Shown: positions 37,955 through 46,778 of the stretch, one piece after another | Numbering within the stretch: position 1 is the stretch's first letter | Layout of the letters: every line of letters starts with the position of its first letter | Origin: Rhodopseudomonas palustris HaA2 | Lineage (GTDB): Bacteria; Pseudomonadota; Alphaproteobacteria; Rhizobiales; Xanthobacteraceae | Direction: 5' to 3' | Assembly (NCBI RefSeq): GCF_000013365.1 | Contig: NC_007778.1 | Location: 3,100,001-3,164,000 of the forward strand | DNA: 64,000 bases | The notes under the pieces: generated by a model | The model's input: the letters and a program-made list of their open reading frames with translations, nothing else | The model's database searches: none | What the model was told of the DNA's origin: nothing | Program-made: the position numbers and the translations under genes

Positions 37955-38974
37955 ATGCCTGTGCCTGCCAGCGTCCCGCTCCCTCCCCGTCCCCTCACCA
38001 GCTTCCGCGTCGGCCTGATCACCGCGCTGGTGCTGGCGGCGCTCTTCGGCGTCATGATCGCGATCACCTTCTCGATGCAGAACGAGGTGATCGCGCGCGA
38101 CCGCGACAACCAGATGGCCGCGGTCAGCCAAGCGATCACCTCGGCGCTGGATCAGGCCGGACGCTTCGCGCTGACCCAGGCCGAGACGACTGCCCGCCAG
38201 ACCGGGATAAGCGGCGCTCTGGCGGCCGGTGATCGCGCCGCACTGTCCAACCTTGCCGGCGGCACCTACAATTATCTCAAGACACAGGGCGTGCCGGTGT
38301 TCGGCTTTCACGCCGCCGACATGACCTATCTGCTGCGACTGCACCTGCCCGACAAATTCGGCGACGACCTGACCAAGATTCGTCCGATGGTGCTCGCCGC
38401 CAACAAGACCAGGCACTCGCAAGTCGGGCTCGAAATCGGCGTCGCCGGCACCTTCGTGCGCGGCATTGCGGTGATCCACGACGGCGACCGCTTCGTCGGC
38501 ACGGTGGAGGCCGGCCTCAACCTCGAACCGATCCTCGAGCAGGTCAAAACGCTGACCAACGCCGACATCGCCGTGGTGCTCAGCCAATCGCTCACAGGCC
38601 TGCCGCCGCATGGTGCCGGCAATACTAGCGCCGGCGAACAATTCGGTGACCTGATCGCATTGGCCTCGACCGATATGCCATTGTTCAGTGGCCTGCTGCG
38701 CGAGGGCGCAATCCGGCTGGCACGCACCCGCGAAGTGGCTTCGTATCGGATTCGCGACGACAGCGGCGCTGTTCTGGTACAGCCGCTGATCGATTTTTCC
38801 GGCCGGATGATCGGAAACGTCGCCGCCGTCAAAGTCTTCCCGACACATGGCGCGGCTCTGCAGCGGACACGCACCGAGCTGATCGCGGCGGCGCTGATCG
38901 GCGCCATCCTCGCCTTTGTCGTCTTCGCGGTGATGGCGCGGATGATCGCCATGCGCGGCGGCCCGCAGGGATGA
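37955..38974 (+). CDS. Double-Cache (dCache_3-like) membrane sensor without output domain
   Basis: 339 residues from ATG 37955. Topology: short cytoplasmic N-terminus, TM1 about 17-41, a large periplasmic domain about 42-303 and TM2 about 307-330, ending only about 9 residues later. The periplasmic part has the features of double-Cache sensors of chemoreceptors: a long first helix, YNYLKTQGVPVFGFHAADMTYLLRLHLPDKFGDDL, MVLAANKTRHSQVGLEIGVAGTFVRGIAVI, GTVEAGLNLEPIL. In those proteins HAMP plus a signalling, kinase or cyclase domain follows TM2; here there is none. The stop overlaps the start of a pentameric ligand-gated channel gene (ATGA), so the sensor is most likely a ligand-binding partner or modulator of that channel; this is inference. 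Confidence 0.88.
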   Translation: MPVPASVPLPPRPLTSFRVGLITALVLAALFGVMIAITFSMQNEVIARDRDNQMAAVSQAITSALDQAGRFALTQAETTARQTGISGALAAGDRAALSNLAGGTYNYLKTQGVPVFGFHAADMTYLLRLHLPDKFGDDLTKIRPMVLAANKTRHSQVGLEIGVAGTFVRGIAVIHDGDRFVGTVEAGLNLEPILEQVKTLTNADIAVVLSQSLTGLPPHGAGNTSAGEQFGDLIALASTDMPLFSGLLREGAIRLARTREVASYRIRDDSGAVLVQPLIDFSGRMIGNVAAVKVFPTHGAALQRTRTELIAAALIGAILAFVVFAVMARMIAMRGGPQG

Positions 38975-40032
38975 GAGAACTGCTGACACTGCTTATCTTG
39001 TTGGCCGCGGGCTTGCTCGCCGACCCGGCCCAGGCGCGCGCCGGCAAGGAAGGCGTGCCTGACGGCGTCGAACTGCCGATGCAGGTGCGGGTCGGACTGC
39101 ACGTCCTCGACATCACCGAGGTCAAGGAAGTCGCCGGTCGCGCCCGGCTCCACATTGAAGTCACGCAACGCTGGACCGACCCGCGCCGGCGATTCGATCC
39201 GGTCGAGGTCGGCGCGACCCGCGTCGATCGCGTCGGCGCAGAAGCCGATCAGTTCCTCGCGGGAATTTGGACGCCGGGCGTCGCGATCGACAACCAAATC
39301 GGCGAACCGCGCTCCAGAACCCAGGCGATCTCGGCCTACGCCGACGGCAGCATCGTGATGGTGGAGCGCTACGAAGCCGACTTCCGCGTCGCGATCGACA
39401 TGTCGGCGTTTCCGATCGATCGCCAGAAGCTGACGCTGTCGTTCTCGCTGCCGCGCTACGCCAAGCAAGAAGCGATGCTCGTCACCACAGAATCGGATCG
39501 TCAGTTCTCCCGGATCGACAACAAGCTGTCGGTGATCGACTGGCGGCCGCTCGATCTGACCTTCTTCTATGACGAAGCGACCGGCTGGAACGCACGCAGC
39601 TATTCGCGGCTCAACTCGACGGTCGGGATCGAGCGGCTGTCCGAGCGCTATCTGCTCCGGCTGTTCATCCCGATCCTGTCGACGCTGGCGGTGTCGCTGT
39701 TCGTGCTGTGGATTCCGGGCGCGGCGCCGAAGGATCACGGCGGCCTGGTGTTCTCGGCTCTGCTGGCCCTGGCGGCGATCAGCTTCACCTACGAGGCGAG
39801 CTTTCCCGGCTCGATCTCGCTGAACACCCCGATCGCCAAGATCATCTCGCTCGGCTATTTCTATCTCGTGGTGGTCGTCCTGATCGATGCCCTGCTGTGG
39901 AAGCCCTGCGCCGATCCGACCGCGCGACTACATGGGCTCGCGTCCGGAATTCGTGCGCACAGCAGATGGGCGCTGCCGTCGATCATGGTGATCCTGTGCC
40001 TGGCGCTTGTGGTGCGCGGTCTACCGGCGTGA
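38971..40032 (+). CDS. Pentameric ligand-gated ion channel (prokaryotic Cys-loop receptor homologue)
   Basis: 353 residues: signal peptide about 1-23, extracellular beta-sandwich about 35-225, four transmembrane helices M1 about 227-248, M2 about 254-277, M3 about 286-310, M4 about 332-350. Family landmarks: RWTDPRRRFDP (67-77), loop A WTPGVAIDN (100-108), DGSIVMVERYEADF, the Pro-loop FPIDRQ (147-152) without the two flanking cysteines, as in bacterial members, and Pro234 in M1. Aligned by eye with remembered GLIC, M2 has no gaps and gives Lys at -2', Asp -1', Gly 2', Ser 6', Leu 9' and Ala 13'. It should form a homopentameric channel in the inner membrane gated by a periplasmic ligand. Translationally coupled to the upstream dCache gene. 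Ligand and ion selectivity are unknown. Confidence 0.93.
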   Translation: MRELLTLLILLAAGLLADPAQARAGKEGVPDGVELPMQVRVGLHVLDITEVKEVAGRARLHIEVTQRWTDPRRRFDPVEVGATRVDRVGAEADQFLAGIWTPGVAIDNQIGEPRSRTQAISAYADGSIVMVERYEADFRVAIDMSAFPIDRQKLTLSFSLPRYAKQEAMLVTTESDRQFSRIDNKLSVIDWRPLDLTFFYDEATGWNARSYSRLNSTVGIERLSERYLLRLFIPILSTLAVSLFVLWIPGAAPKDHGGLVFSALLALAAISFTYEASFPGSISLNTPIAKIISLGYFYLVVVVLIDALLWKPCADPTARLHGLASGIRAHSRWALPSIMVILCLALVVRGLPA

Positions 40033-40044
40033 GGTGGTCATCGA

Positions 40045-40899
40045 TCAACGCGCGTCGGCGAACAGCGCCCGCGCATTGCCGTGCGCGATTTTCGCTGCGG
40101 TGGCAGGTGGCAGCTGCACGAGCCAAGCCCGATAACCGGCCATGATCTCGCCATAGGCCGCCCAGCGCTCGTTGACCCAGGTGTCCGACCCGAGCAGAAA
40201 GCGATCGGGAAACCGCTCGATCAACGCGCGCCACTCCGGCGTCAACGCACCGCCGCCGCCAACGATCCCGCTGCGATAGGACAGCTCGCCCACCAGCTTG
40301 GGATATCTTTCGAGTAGCGCGGCGACGCGATCGGTCGAAAGGCCGAAACCGGTATGCGCCCAGATGATCCGAGCGCGCGGATTGTGCCGCATCAGGATCT
40401 CGACGGCGTCCTCGTCGGCGTGGGCGTGCAGATAGAGGTCGTGTGCAACCGCGAAATCGACGGTCTTCTTCACCACTTCGGTGTCGGCCGCCGAGCCGGT
40501 CAGGTGAAATTCGCCGATGCCGCGGTAGTATCCGCGCTTGAACTCGTCCTGCACCAGATCGAAGATCACCGGGTCCCTGAACCAGGTCTGGATGTCCGGC
40601 CGAACCCGATAGGGCCGAATGAACGGCACGATTTGCAGCCCATCCGCGTTGGCCTCCATCAGCACATGGGTGCCCTTGTTGGGGCGGCTGGTCGCGAGGA
40701 TTCCGGTGACGCGATGGCGCTTCAGCAACGCCAAGACTTCATCCGGCTGATAGTAGGGCGCAGGCTCCCAGTTGTAGTGCAGATGCGCATCGAAGATTTC
40801 GATCGGCTCGACGGCCATGCTTCGACCGGAGGCCAGCCCGATCAGCCCGAACGCGACGAGGCTCGCAACCACCCGACGCACCGACAGGCGCGACCTCAT
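40045..40899 (-). CDS. Exported amidohydrolase (PF04909-type)
   Basis: 284 residues from ATG 40899, whose ATGA overlaps the stop of the RND pump gene. N-terminal signal RSRLSVRRVVASLVAFGLIGLASGRSMA. TIM-barrel amidohydrolase with metal ligands H39/H41 (FDAHLHYN), a Glu in GIGEFHLTG, His in LYLHAHADEDAVE, His in IIWAHTGFG and Asp in LLGSDTW. The substrate is unknown. Coupling to an efflux system is unusual and suggests that it processes or detoxifies the pumped compound in the periplasm. Convergent with the ion-channel gene, 12 nt apart. Confidence 0.88.
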   Translation of the reverse strand: MRSRLSVRRVVASLVAFGLIGLASGRSMAVEPIEIFDAHLHYNWEPAPYYQPDEVLALLKRHRVTGILATSRPNKGTHVLMEANADGLQIVPFIRPYRVRPDIQTWFRDPVIFDLVQDEFKRGYYRGIGEFHLTGSAADTEVVKKTVDFAVAHDLYLHAHADEDAVEILMRHNPRARIIWAHTGFGLSTDRVAALLERYPKLVGELSYRSGIVGGGGALTPEWRALIERFPDRFLLGSDTWVNERWAAYGEIMAGYRAWLVQLPPATAAKIAHGNARALFADAR

Positions 40900-43800
40900 T
40901 CCGCCGCCACCGCCCGCGGGCGCTCGCCGTCGGGCAATTCCTCGTGCTGCGGCTCGAGCCGGCGCTTCAGCTTGCGATCGATCTTGTCGAGATAGATGTA
41001 GATCACCGGGGTGATGAACAGCGTCAGCAATTGCGAAACGCACAGCCCGCCGACCACGGCGACGCCGAGCGGCTGACGCAGCTCAGCGCCAGCGCCGGTG
41101 CCGAGCGCGATCGGCAGCGTGCCGAAGATCGCGGCGAAGGTCGTCATCATGATCGGTCGGAACCGCAGCAGTGCCGCCTCGCGGATGGCGTGCTCGGCCG
41201 ACAGCCCGACGCGCCGCCGCTCCAGGGCGAAATCGACCATCATGATCGCATTCTTCTTGACGATACCGACCAGCATCACGATGCCGATCATCGCGATCAC
41301 CGAGAGCTCCATGTCGAACAGCATCAACGTCAGGATCGCGCCGATACCGGCCGACGGCAGGCCGGAGATGATGGTGATCGGGTGGATGAAGCTCTCGTAC
41401 AGGATGCCGAGGATCACGAACGCCGCGAACACTGCGGCGAGGATCAACACGCCCTGCCCGCGCAGACTTTCCTGAAACACCTGGGCCGTGCCGGAGAACC
41501 CGGTCACGATCGTGACCGGCAAATTGGACTCCTGCTCGATCTGGGTGATGCGATCGACCGCGGCGCCGAGCGACTGGCCTTCCGCGAGATTGAACGAGAT
41601 CGTCACCGCGGGCTGCTGACCCTGGTGATTGATCTGCAGCGGGCCGACGGTGGGCACCATCTTGGCCACCGCGTCGATCGGAATGGTCTGGTTGTTGCCG
41701 GTCTTGAGATAGAGCTTCGAGATGTCGTTCGGATCACCGCGGAACTGCGGCTGCACCTCGAGGATAATCTGATAGTCGTTCGACGGCATGTAGATCGTGC
41801 CGATCTGCCGTGCACCGTAGGCGTTGTAGAGCTGGTTGCGCACCTGATCGACGGTGATGCCATAGACGGCCGCCTTTTCGCGGTCGATCTCGATCGTCAT
41901 TTGCGGGTTCTTGATGTAAAGATCAGTGGTGACGTCGAGCAGGCCCGGCAATCTGGCGATCTTGTCACGCATCTCCGGGGCGAGGCGGTACAGCGCCTCG
42001 GTGTCGCCGCTCTGCATCACATATTGATACTGGCTTTTGGAAATGCGGCCGCCGATCGACAGATTCTGGATGCTCTGGAAGAACACCTGCATTCCGGGGA
42101 TCTGTCCGGCCTTCTGCCGCAAACGCGTGATCACCTTGGCGGCCGGATCGCGCTCTTTGATCGGCTTCAGGGCGACGAACAGCCGGCCGTAATTCGCGGT
42201 GGCATTCGGGCCGCCGGCGCCGACCGTGCTGTTGATGTAGTCGACAGCCGGATCGGTCTTGATGACCTCGACCAGCGCGAGCTGGCGATCCTTCATCGCC
42301 TCGAACGAGGTGTCGGTCGCGGCCTCGGTGACGCCGATCAGGAAGCCGGTATCTTCCTGCGGAAAGAACCCTTTAGGCACGACCATGTAGAGATAGATCG
42401 TGCCGCCGAGCGTGGCGAAGGTCACCATCAGCATCAGGAATTTGTGCGCCAGCACGCGGTCGAGCGCCCATTCGTAGCCGCGCAGCCAGCGGCTGAACAT
42501 CGTCTCGAAGCCGCGCAGGACGATGTTTTCCTTCTTGTGCGGGTCGTGCGCCTTGAGCATTCGCGCGCACAGCATCGGCGTCAGCGTCAGCGACACGAAG
42601 CCCGACACCAGGATCGCCACAGCGATGGTGACGGAAAATTCGCGGAATACGCGGCCGACAATGCCGCCCATCAGCAGCACCGGGATGAACACCGCGATCA
42701 GCGAGAAGGTGATCGAGATGATGGTGAAGCCGATTTCGCGCGCCCCCTTCAGCGCCGCATCGAACGGTCGCATGCCTTGCTCGACGTGGCGCATGATGTT
42801 CTCGAGCATGACGATGGCGTCGTCGACGACGAAGCCGACGGACAGCGTCAGCGCCAGCAGCGTCATGTTGTTGATCGAGAAATCGAGCATGTACATCACG
42901 GCGAAGGTGCCGAGCAGCGAGATCGGCACCGCCAGCGCCGGGATGAAGGTCGCGGACGCCTTGCGCAGGAACAGGAAGATCACCAGCACGACCAGCACAA
43001 CGGCGATCGCCAATGTCTCCTGGACGTCGAACACCGCCTGCCGCACCGACACAGAGCGGTCCATCATCACGGTCATCGCGACCGAGGGCGGGATCTGGGC
43101 GCGCAATGACGGCAGCTTGGCGCGGACGCCGTCCACCACGGCCACGGTGTTGGCGTCGGGTTGTTTCTGGATCGCAAGCACGATCGAGCGCTCGCCGTTG
43201 AACCAGGTCGCCAGCCGGTCGTTCTCGACGCTGTCGTAGACCCGGGCGACTTCATCGAGCTTGACCGGCGAGCCGTTGCGCCAGGCCACCACGATGTGGC
43301 GGTAGTCGACCGCCTTGTCCATCTGGCCGGAGGCCTGCAGCGCGAAGTCCTGCTTCGGCCCGCTCATGGTGCCGACCGGGGTCGAGGAATTGGCGCGCGC
43401 CACCGCGATGCGGATGTCTTCGAGCGACAATCCACGTGCCGCAGCGGCTTCCGGATCGGCCTGGACCCGAATGGCGAACTTCTGCGCGCCGTAGATCGTC
43501 ACCTGAGCGACGCCGGGAATCTGCGACAGAGCCTGCCCGATGGTGATGTCGCCGTATTCGTTGACCGCAGACAATGGCAGCGTCGGCGAACTCAACGCCA
43601 CGAACAGCACCGGGAACTCCGCCGGGTTCACTTTTCGAAAACTCGGGGGCGTCGTCATCTCGATCGGCAGGCGCCGCTGCGCGATCGTCAGCGCGGTCTG
43701 GACGTCGAGCGCGGCGGCATCGATATTGCGGCCGAGGTCGAACTGGATGGTGATGACCGAGGTGCCCTGCGACGAGTTCGACGACATCGAGGAGATGCCG

Positions 43801-44024
43801 GCGATGGTCGAGAGCTGGCGCTCGATGATGCCGGCGACCGACGCCGCCATGGTGTCGGCGCTGGCGCCCGGAAGCGTCGCCGTCACCGCAATGGTCGGGA
43901 AATCGACTTTCGGCAACGCCGAAACCGGCAGCAGTCGATAGCCGAAGATCCCGAAGGCGATGATCGACGCGGTGATCAGCGTGGTCAGAACCGGCCGCCG
44001 GATGCACAGCTCGGAAAGGGTCAT
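40896..44024 (-). CDS. RND efflux pump inner-membrane subunit (HAE1/MdtC-like)
   Basis: 1042 residues, full length. Twelve-helix proton/drug antiporter with two large periplasmic loops. Signatures: RRPVLTTLITASIIAFGIFGYRLLPVSALPKVDFPTI, the TM4 Asp pair in LSVGFVVDDAIVMLENI, FPQEDTGFL, GRISKSQYQYVMQ and LVGIVKKNAIMMVDFALE. It most resembles MdtB/MdtC-type pumps. It pairs with the HlyD-type protein 4 nt upstream; no outer-membrane factor is encoded nearby, so it must borrow a TolC-like protein. Confidence 0.95.
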   Translation of the reverse strand: MTLSELCIRRPVLTTLITASIIAFGIFGYRLLPVSALPKVDFPTIAVTATLPGASADTMAASVAGIIERQLSTIAGISSMSSNSSQGTSVITIQFDLGRNIDAAALDVQTALTIAQRRLPIEMTTPPSFRKVNPAEFPVLFVALSSPTLPLSAVNEYGDITIGQALSQIPGVAQVTIYGAQKFAIRVQADPEAAAARGLSLEDIRIAVARANSSTPVGTMSGPKQDFALQASGQMDKAVDYRHIVVAWRNGSPVKLDEVARVYDSVENDRLATWFNGERSIVLAIQKQPDANTVAVVDGVRAKLPSLRAQIPPSVAMTVMMDRSVSVRQAVFDVQETLAIAVVLVVLVIFLFLRKASATFIPALAVPISLLGTFAVMYMLDFSINNMTLLALTLSVGFVVDDAIVMLENIMRHVEQGMRPFDAALKGAREIGFTIISITFSLIAVFIPVLLMGGIVGRVFREFSVTIAVAILVSGFVSLTLTPMLCARMLKAHDPHKKENIVLRGFETMFSRWLRGYEWALDRVLAHKFLMLMVTFATLGGTIYLYMVVPKGFFPQEDTGFLIGVTEAATDTSFEAMKDRQLALVEVIKTDPAVDYINSTVGAGGPNATANYGRLFVALKPIKERDPAAKVITRLRQKAGQIPGMQVFFQSIQNLSIGGRISKSQYQYVMQSGDTEALYRLAPEMRDKIARLPGLLDVTTDLYIKNPQMTIEIDREKAAVYGITVDQVRNQLYNAYGARQIGTIYMPSNDYQIILEVQPQFRGDPNDISKLYLKTGNNQTIPIDAVAKMVPTVGPLQINHQGQQPAVTISFNLAEGQSLGAAVDRITQIEQESNLPVTIVTGFSGTAQVFQESLRGQGVLILAAVFAAFVILGILYESFIHPITIISGLPSAGIGAILTLMLFDMELSVIAMIGIVMLVGIVKKNAIMMVDFALERRRVGLSAEHAIREAALLRFRPIMMTTFAAIFGTLPIALGTGAGAELRQPLGVAVVGGLCVSQLLTLFITPVIYIYLDKIDRKLKRRLEPQHEELPDGERPRAVAAE

Positions 44025-44028
44025 GGTC

Positions 44029-45159
44029 TCAGGCTCCGGCCCTGCGGCTGCGCGGCTCGACCCTGGTGCCTTCCGACAGCAGCAACTGGCCGTCCGTCAC
44101 CACGTCTTCGCCGCCAGCAAGGCCATCGGTGATGACGGACTCTCCCATGAAGGTGCGGCTGACGGTGACCGGCTGGACGTGCGCAACGCCGTTCTTGATC
44201 ACGAACACAAAATTGCCGCCCTGACTGCGTTGCACCGCCACGGTGGGCACCGCAACGGCCTCCTCGGTCCGAACGGTGAGCTTGGTATTGACCAGCGTTC
44301 CCGGCCACAGCGTCTCGTTGCTGTTTTCCATGACGCCGCGGACCGTGACCATGCCGGTGGTGGCGTCGACGGTGTTCTCGACCATTGCCACCTTGCCCTC
44401 CTCGGATCGGCCGCTCCCGGGAATGGTAGCGACCACCTTGGTGGCGCCTGCTTTCATCGCATCGCGCAGATCGACCAGAACCCGCTGCGGGACGGCGAAA
44501 GTGACATAGACCGGCGCCATCTGGTTGATCGTCGCCAACGGCGCGGTGTCCGCGGGGCGGACGAAATTGCCGATTTTGACGTTGGCGGCGCTGATCCGGC
44601 CGGAGAACGGCGCGCGGATCGCAGTATAGCTTTTCTGGACCCGCAGATTATCCAGCGCCGACTGGGCGCCCCTGATGGTTCCCGCGAGGATGTCGGCCTG
44701 GGTCTTGGCGTTGTCGAGGTTGACCTGGGTGGTGGCGCCCTTCCCGATCAATTCGTTATAGCGGCGCAAGTCCCGTTCGGCGCCGGCGAGCTGGGCGCGG
44801 TCGCGGGCGAGATTGCCTTCGGCCTGCTCGATCTGGGCGTCGATCTGGCGCGAGTCGAGCGTGAACAACAGATCGCCTTGCTTGACCCGCGCGCCGTCCT
44901 CGAAATGGACGTCGACGATGGTGGTTTCGAGCCTGGATTTCAGCGCAACGCTGGAGATCGGCGTCACCATGCCGATCGCGTCGACATCGACCGGGATCGG
45001 TTTCCGCACCGCCTTGTCCAGATCGACCGTGACCACACGCGTCCGCGGCGCGCTTTTGGTCGCGACCTGGCTTTTCGACCAGTACGGCTGCAGGACAACA
45101 GCGGCCCCTGCGGAAATGCCCAGAAAGCAGGCAATGATGATCCAGCGACGTTTGGCCAT
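44029..45159 (-). CDS. HlyD-family periplasmic adaptor of RND efflux pump
   Basis: 376 residues from ATG 45159. N-terminal anchor helix (about 5-25), lipoyl/barrel-sandwich halves (VALKSRLETTIVDVHFEDGARVKQGDLLFTLD and YTAIRAPFSGRISAANVKIGNFV), coiled-coil hairpin between them, beta-barrel and membrane-proximal domain. Closest in type to MdtA. First gene of an HlyD-RND-amidohydrolase operon, divergent from xth. Confidence 0.94.
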   Translation of the reverse strand: MAKRRWIIIACFLGISAGAAVVLQPYWSKSQVATKSAPRTRVVTVDLDKAVRKPIPVDVDAIGMVTPISSVALKSRLETTIVDVHFEDGARVKQGDLLFTLDSRQIDAQIEQAEGNLARDRAQLAGAERDLRRYNELIGKGATTQVNLDNAKTQADILAGTIRGAQSALDNLRVQKSYTAIRAPFSGRISAANVKIGNFVRPADTAPLATINQMAPVYVTFAVPQRVLVDLRDAMKAGATKVVATIPGSGRSEEGKVAMVENTVDATTGMVTVRGVMENSNETLWPGTLVNTKLTVRTEEAVAVPTVAVQRSQGGNFVFVIKNGVAHVQPVTVSRTFMGESVITDGLAGGEDVVTDGQLLLSEGTRVEPRSRRAGA

Positions 45160-45309
45160 GACGCTCCGCGTTGATCTTGCCACGCCCGACGGCATCCACC
45201 GCCCGCGCGCTCCCGAGGCGTCATTACGCCCGATTTTTCTGAGGCTTACCACAGCCCCCGCAACCATGGTATGGCACCAGCCCGGATTTTTGAACCGACG
45301 GATAACGAC

Positions 45310-46101
45310 ATGCGGATCGCAACCTGGAACGTAAACTCTGTCAGGCAGCGACTGGATCACCTGGTCAGTTGGCTGAACGAGTGCGCGCCGGACGTGGTGT
45401 GCCTGCAGGAGATCAAGTGCGTCGACGAGGCGTTTCCGCGCGAGGCGATCGAAGCGCTCGGCTACAATGTCGTCACCCACGGCCAGAAGACGTTCAATGG
45501 CGTCGCATTGCTGTCGAAATATCCGCTGGAGGAAGCCACCCCTCGCCTCGCCGGCGACGACGATGATACTCACGCCCGATTCCTCGAAGGCGTTGTGTCG
45601 CTGAAGCGCGGCGTGGTCCGTGTCGCCTGCCTCTATCTGCCTAACGGGAATCCGGTCGAGAGTGAAAAATATCCCTACAAGCTACGCTGGATGTCGCGGC
45701 TTCTCGAGTACACGCAGCAGCGCCTGAAAACCGAGGAGCCGCTGATCCTGGCCGGCGACTTCAACGTGATCCCGCAACCCATCGACGTCCACAACCCGGC
45801 CGGCTGGGTCGATGATGCATTGTTCCGGCCGCAGACGCGGGAGAGTTTCCAGGCTCTGCTCGGCCTCGGACTCACCGATGCGCTGCGCGCCTCCACCGAC
45901 GCGCCGGGCCAATACACATTCTGGGACTACCAGGCCGGAGCCTGGCAGAAGAATTGGGGACTGCGGATCGACCACCTGCTGCTGTCGCCGCAGGCTACCG
46001 ACCGGCTCCGCAATGTCGGCATCGACGCTTACGTGCGGAACTGGGAGAAGCCGTCCGACCACGTGCCGGTGTGGGCGGATTTCGATCTGGATGCCGCCTG
46101 A
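45310..46101 (+). CDS. xth: Exodeoxyribonuclease III
   Basis: 263 residues from ATG 45310 (MRIATWNVNSVRQRLDHL). AP endonuclease/3'-5' exonuclease of base excision repair. Metal and catalytic motifs: IATWNVNS, VVCLQEIKC (Glu), LYLPNG, ILAGDFNVIP (GDFN), LRIDHLLLS and PSDHVPVWADF (catalytic His). The EEP fold is complete. Transcribed away from the efflux operon. Confidence 0.96.
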   Translation: MRIATWNVNSVRQRLDHLVSWLNECAPDVVCLQEIKCVDEAFPREAIEALGYNVVTHGQKTFNGVALLSKYPLEEATPRLAGDDDDTHARFLEGVVSLKRGVVRVACLYLPNGNPVESEKYPYKLRWMSRLLEYTQQRLKTEEPLILAGDFNVIPQPIDVHNPAGWVDDALFRPQTRESFQALLGLGLTDALRASTDAPGQYTFWDYQAGAWQKNWGLRIDHLLLSPQATDRLRNVGIDAYVRNWEKPSDHVPVWADFDLDAA

Positions 46102-46778
46102 GGCTTCGGGGCTTGATCCAAGCAAAGCTCCGTAGCGAAATTCGGTCTGGCCAAGCCCAAAACCGACCGTCGCCGATGTTTCGTGTGCACCTGAGCGATC
46201 GCCGCTCCTCATCGTACAGCCATCGCTTTGTTGCTGCGATCATTGTCAACGATACCGCCGGCGCCGGGAACGGCCGCGCCGCTATGGTTCAAGCGGCGTG
46301 TAGCACCTGACGCCGCCATCTCATGCGACCACCGTCTTGCGCGACCTGCTCGCGCGGCACGCGGGCCGGATCGGCGAACCGGGAGCGAGTTCGAGGTGAA
46401 GTCGCGCCAGTAAATACCGCCAAGGCTTTCCGATGTCGGTTCACGCAGTTACCGCGGCTATTTGACGCGAGGATTGAGCCGGGTCTTCGACCGGTACGAT
46501 CGGCTTCGACTCCATCGCTCGTTCCGTTGACCAACTACGTAAAAAGCACACGACTGCAGGGCTTTCCGTCGAGTCTCATTTCCATATCCGTTGCATTGCA
46601 CCATGATCTCTCGAGCGAAGTAATTGTCGCGCGCCTACACCAAACGTAGCGGTTGACGGATTCAACTCCGAAACACGAACATGCCTCCAGAAGCGACCAA
46701 AGCTCTGGCCGAACGATCTCGCATGTGTGGGAGCGACGGTAACAAGAAGCGCTGATGTTGAAACGCCGAGGAGGAAAC
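46102..46778. other. 677-nt non-coding region upstream of the liv-type transporter
   Basis: I see no gene I can support. From about 46400 the sequence is less GC-rich than the surrounding genes. A hairpin GCGGCGT-N10-ACGCCGC lies at 46293-46316. GAGGAGGAAAC directly before ATG 46779 is a strong ribosome binding site; an ATG at 46755 has none. The length suggests a long leader or a regulated promoter for the binding protein. Confidence 0.4.

Noticed and set aside
40944-43109. 721-codon plus-strand frame opposite the RND pump
   Set aside because: His/Arg/Asp-rich shadow of the pump gene, no start signals or domains.
46280-46300. TTCAA motif suggestive of a tRNA T-loop
   Set aside because: No acceptor stem, anticodon arm or CCA end can be built around it; no tRNA is supported anywhere in the window.
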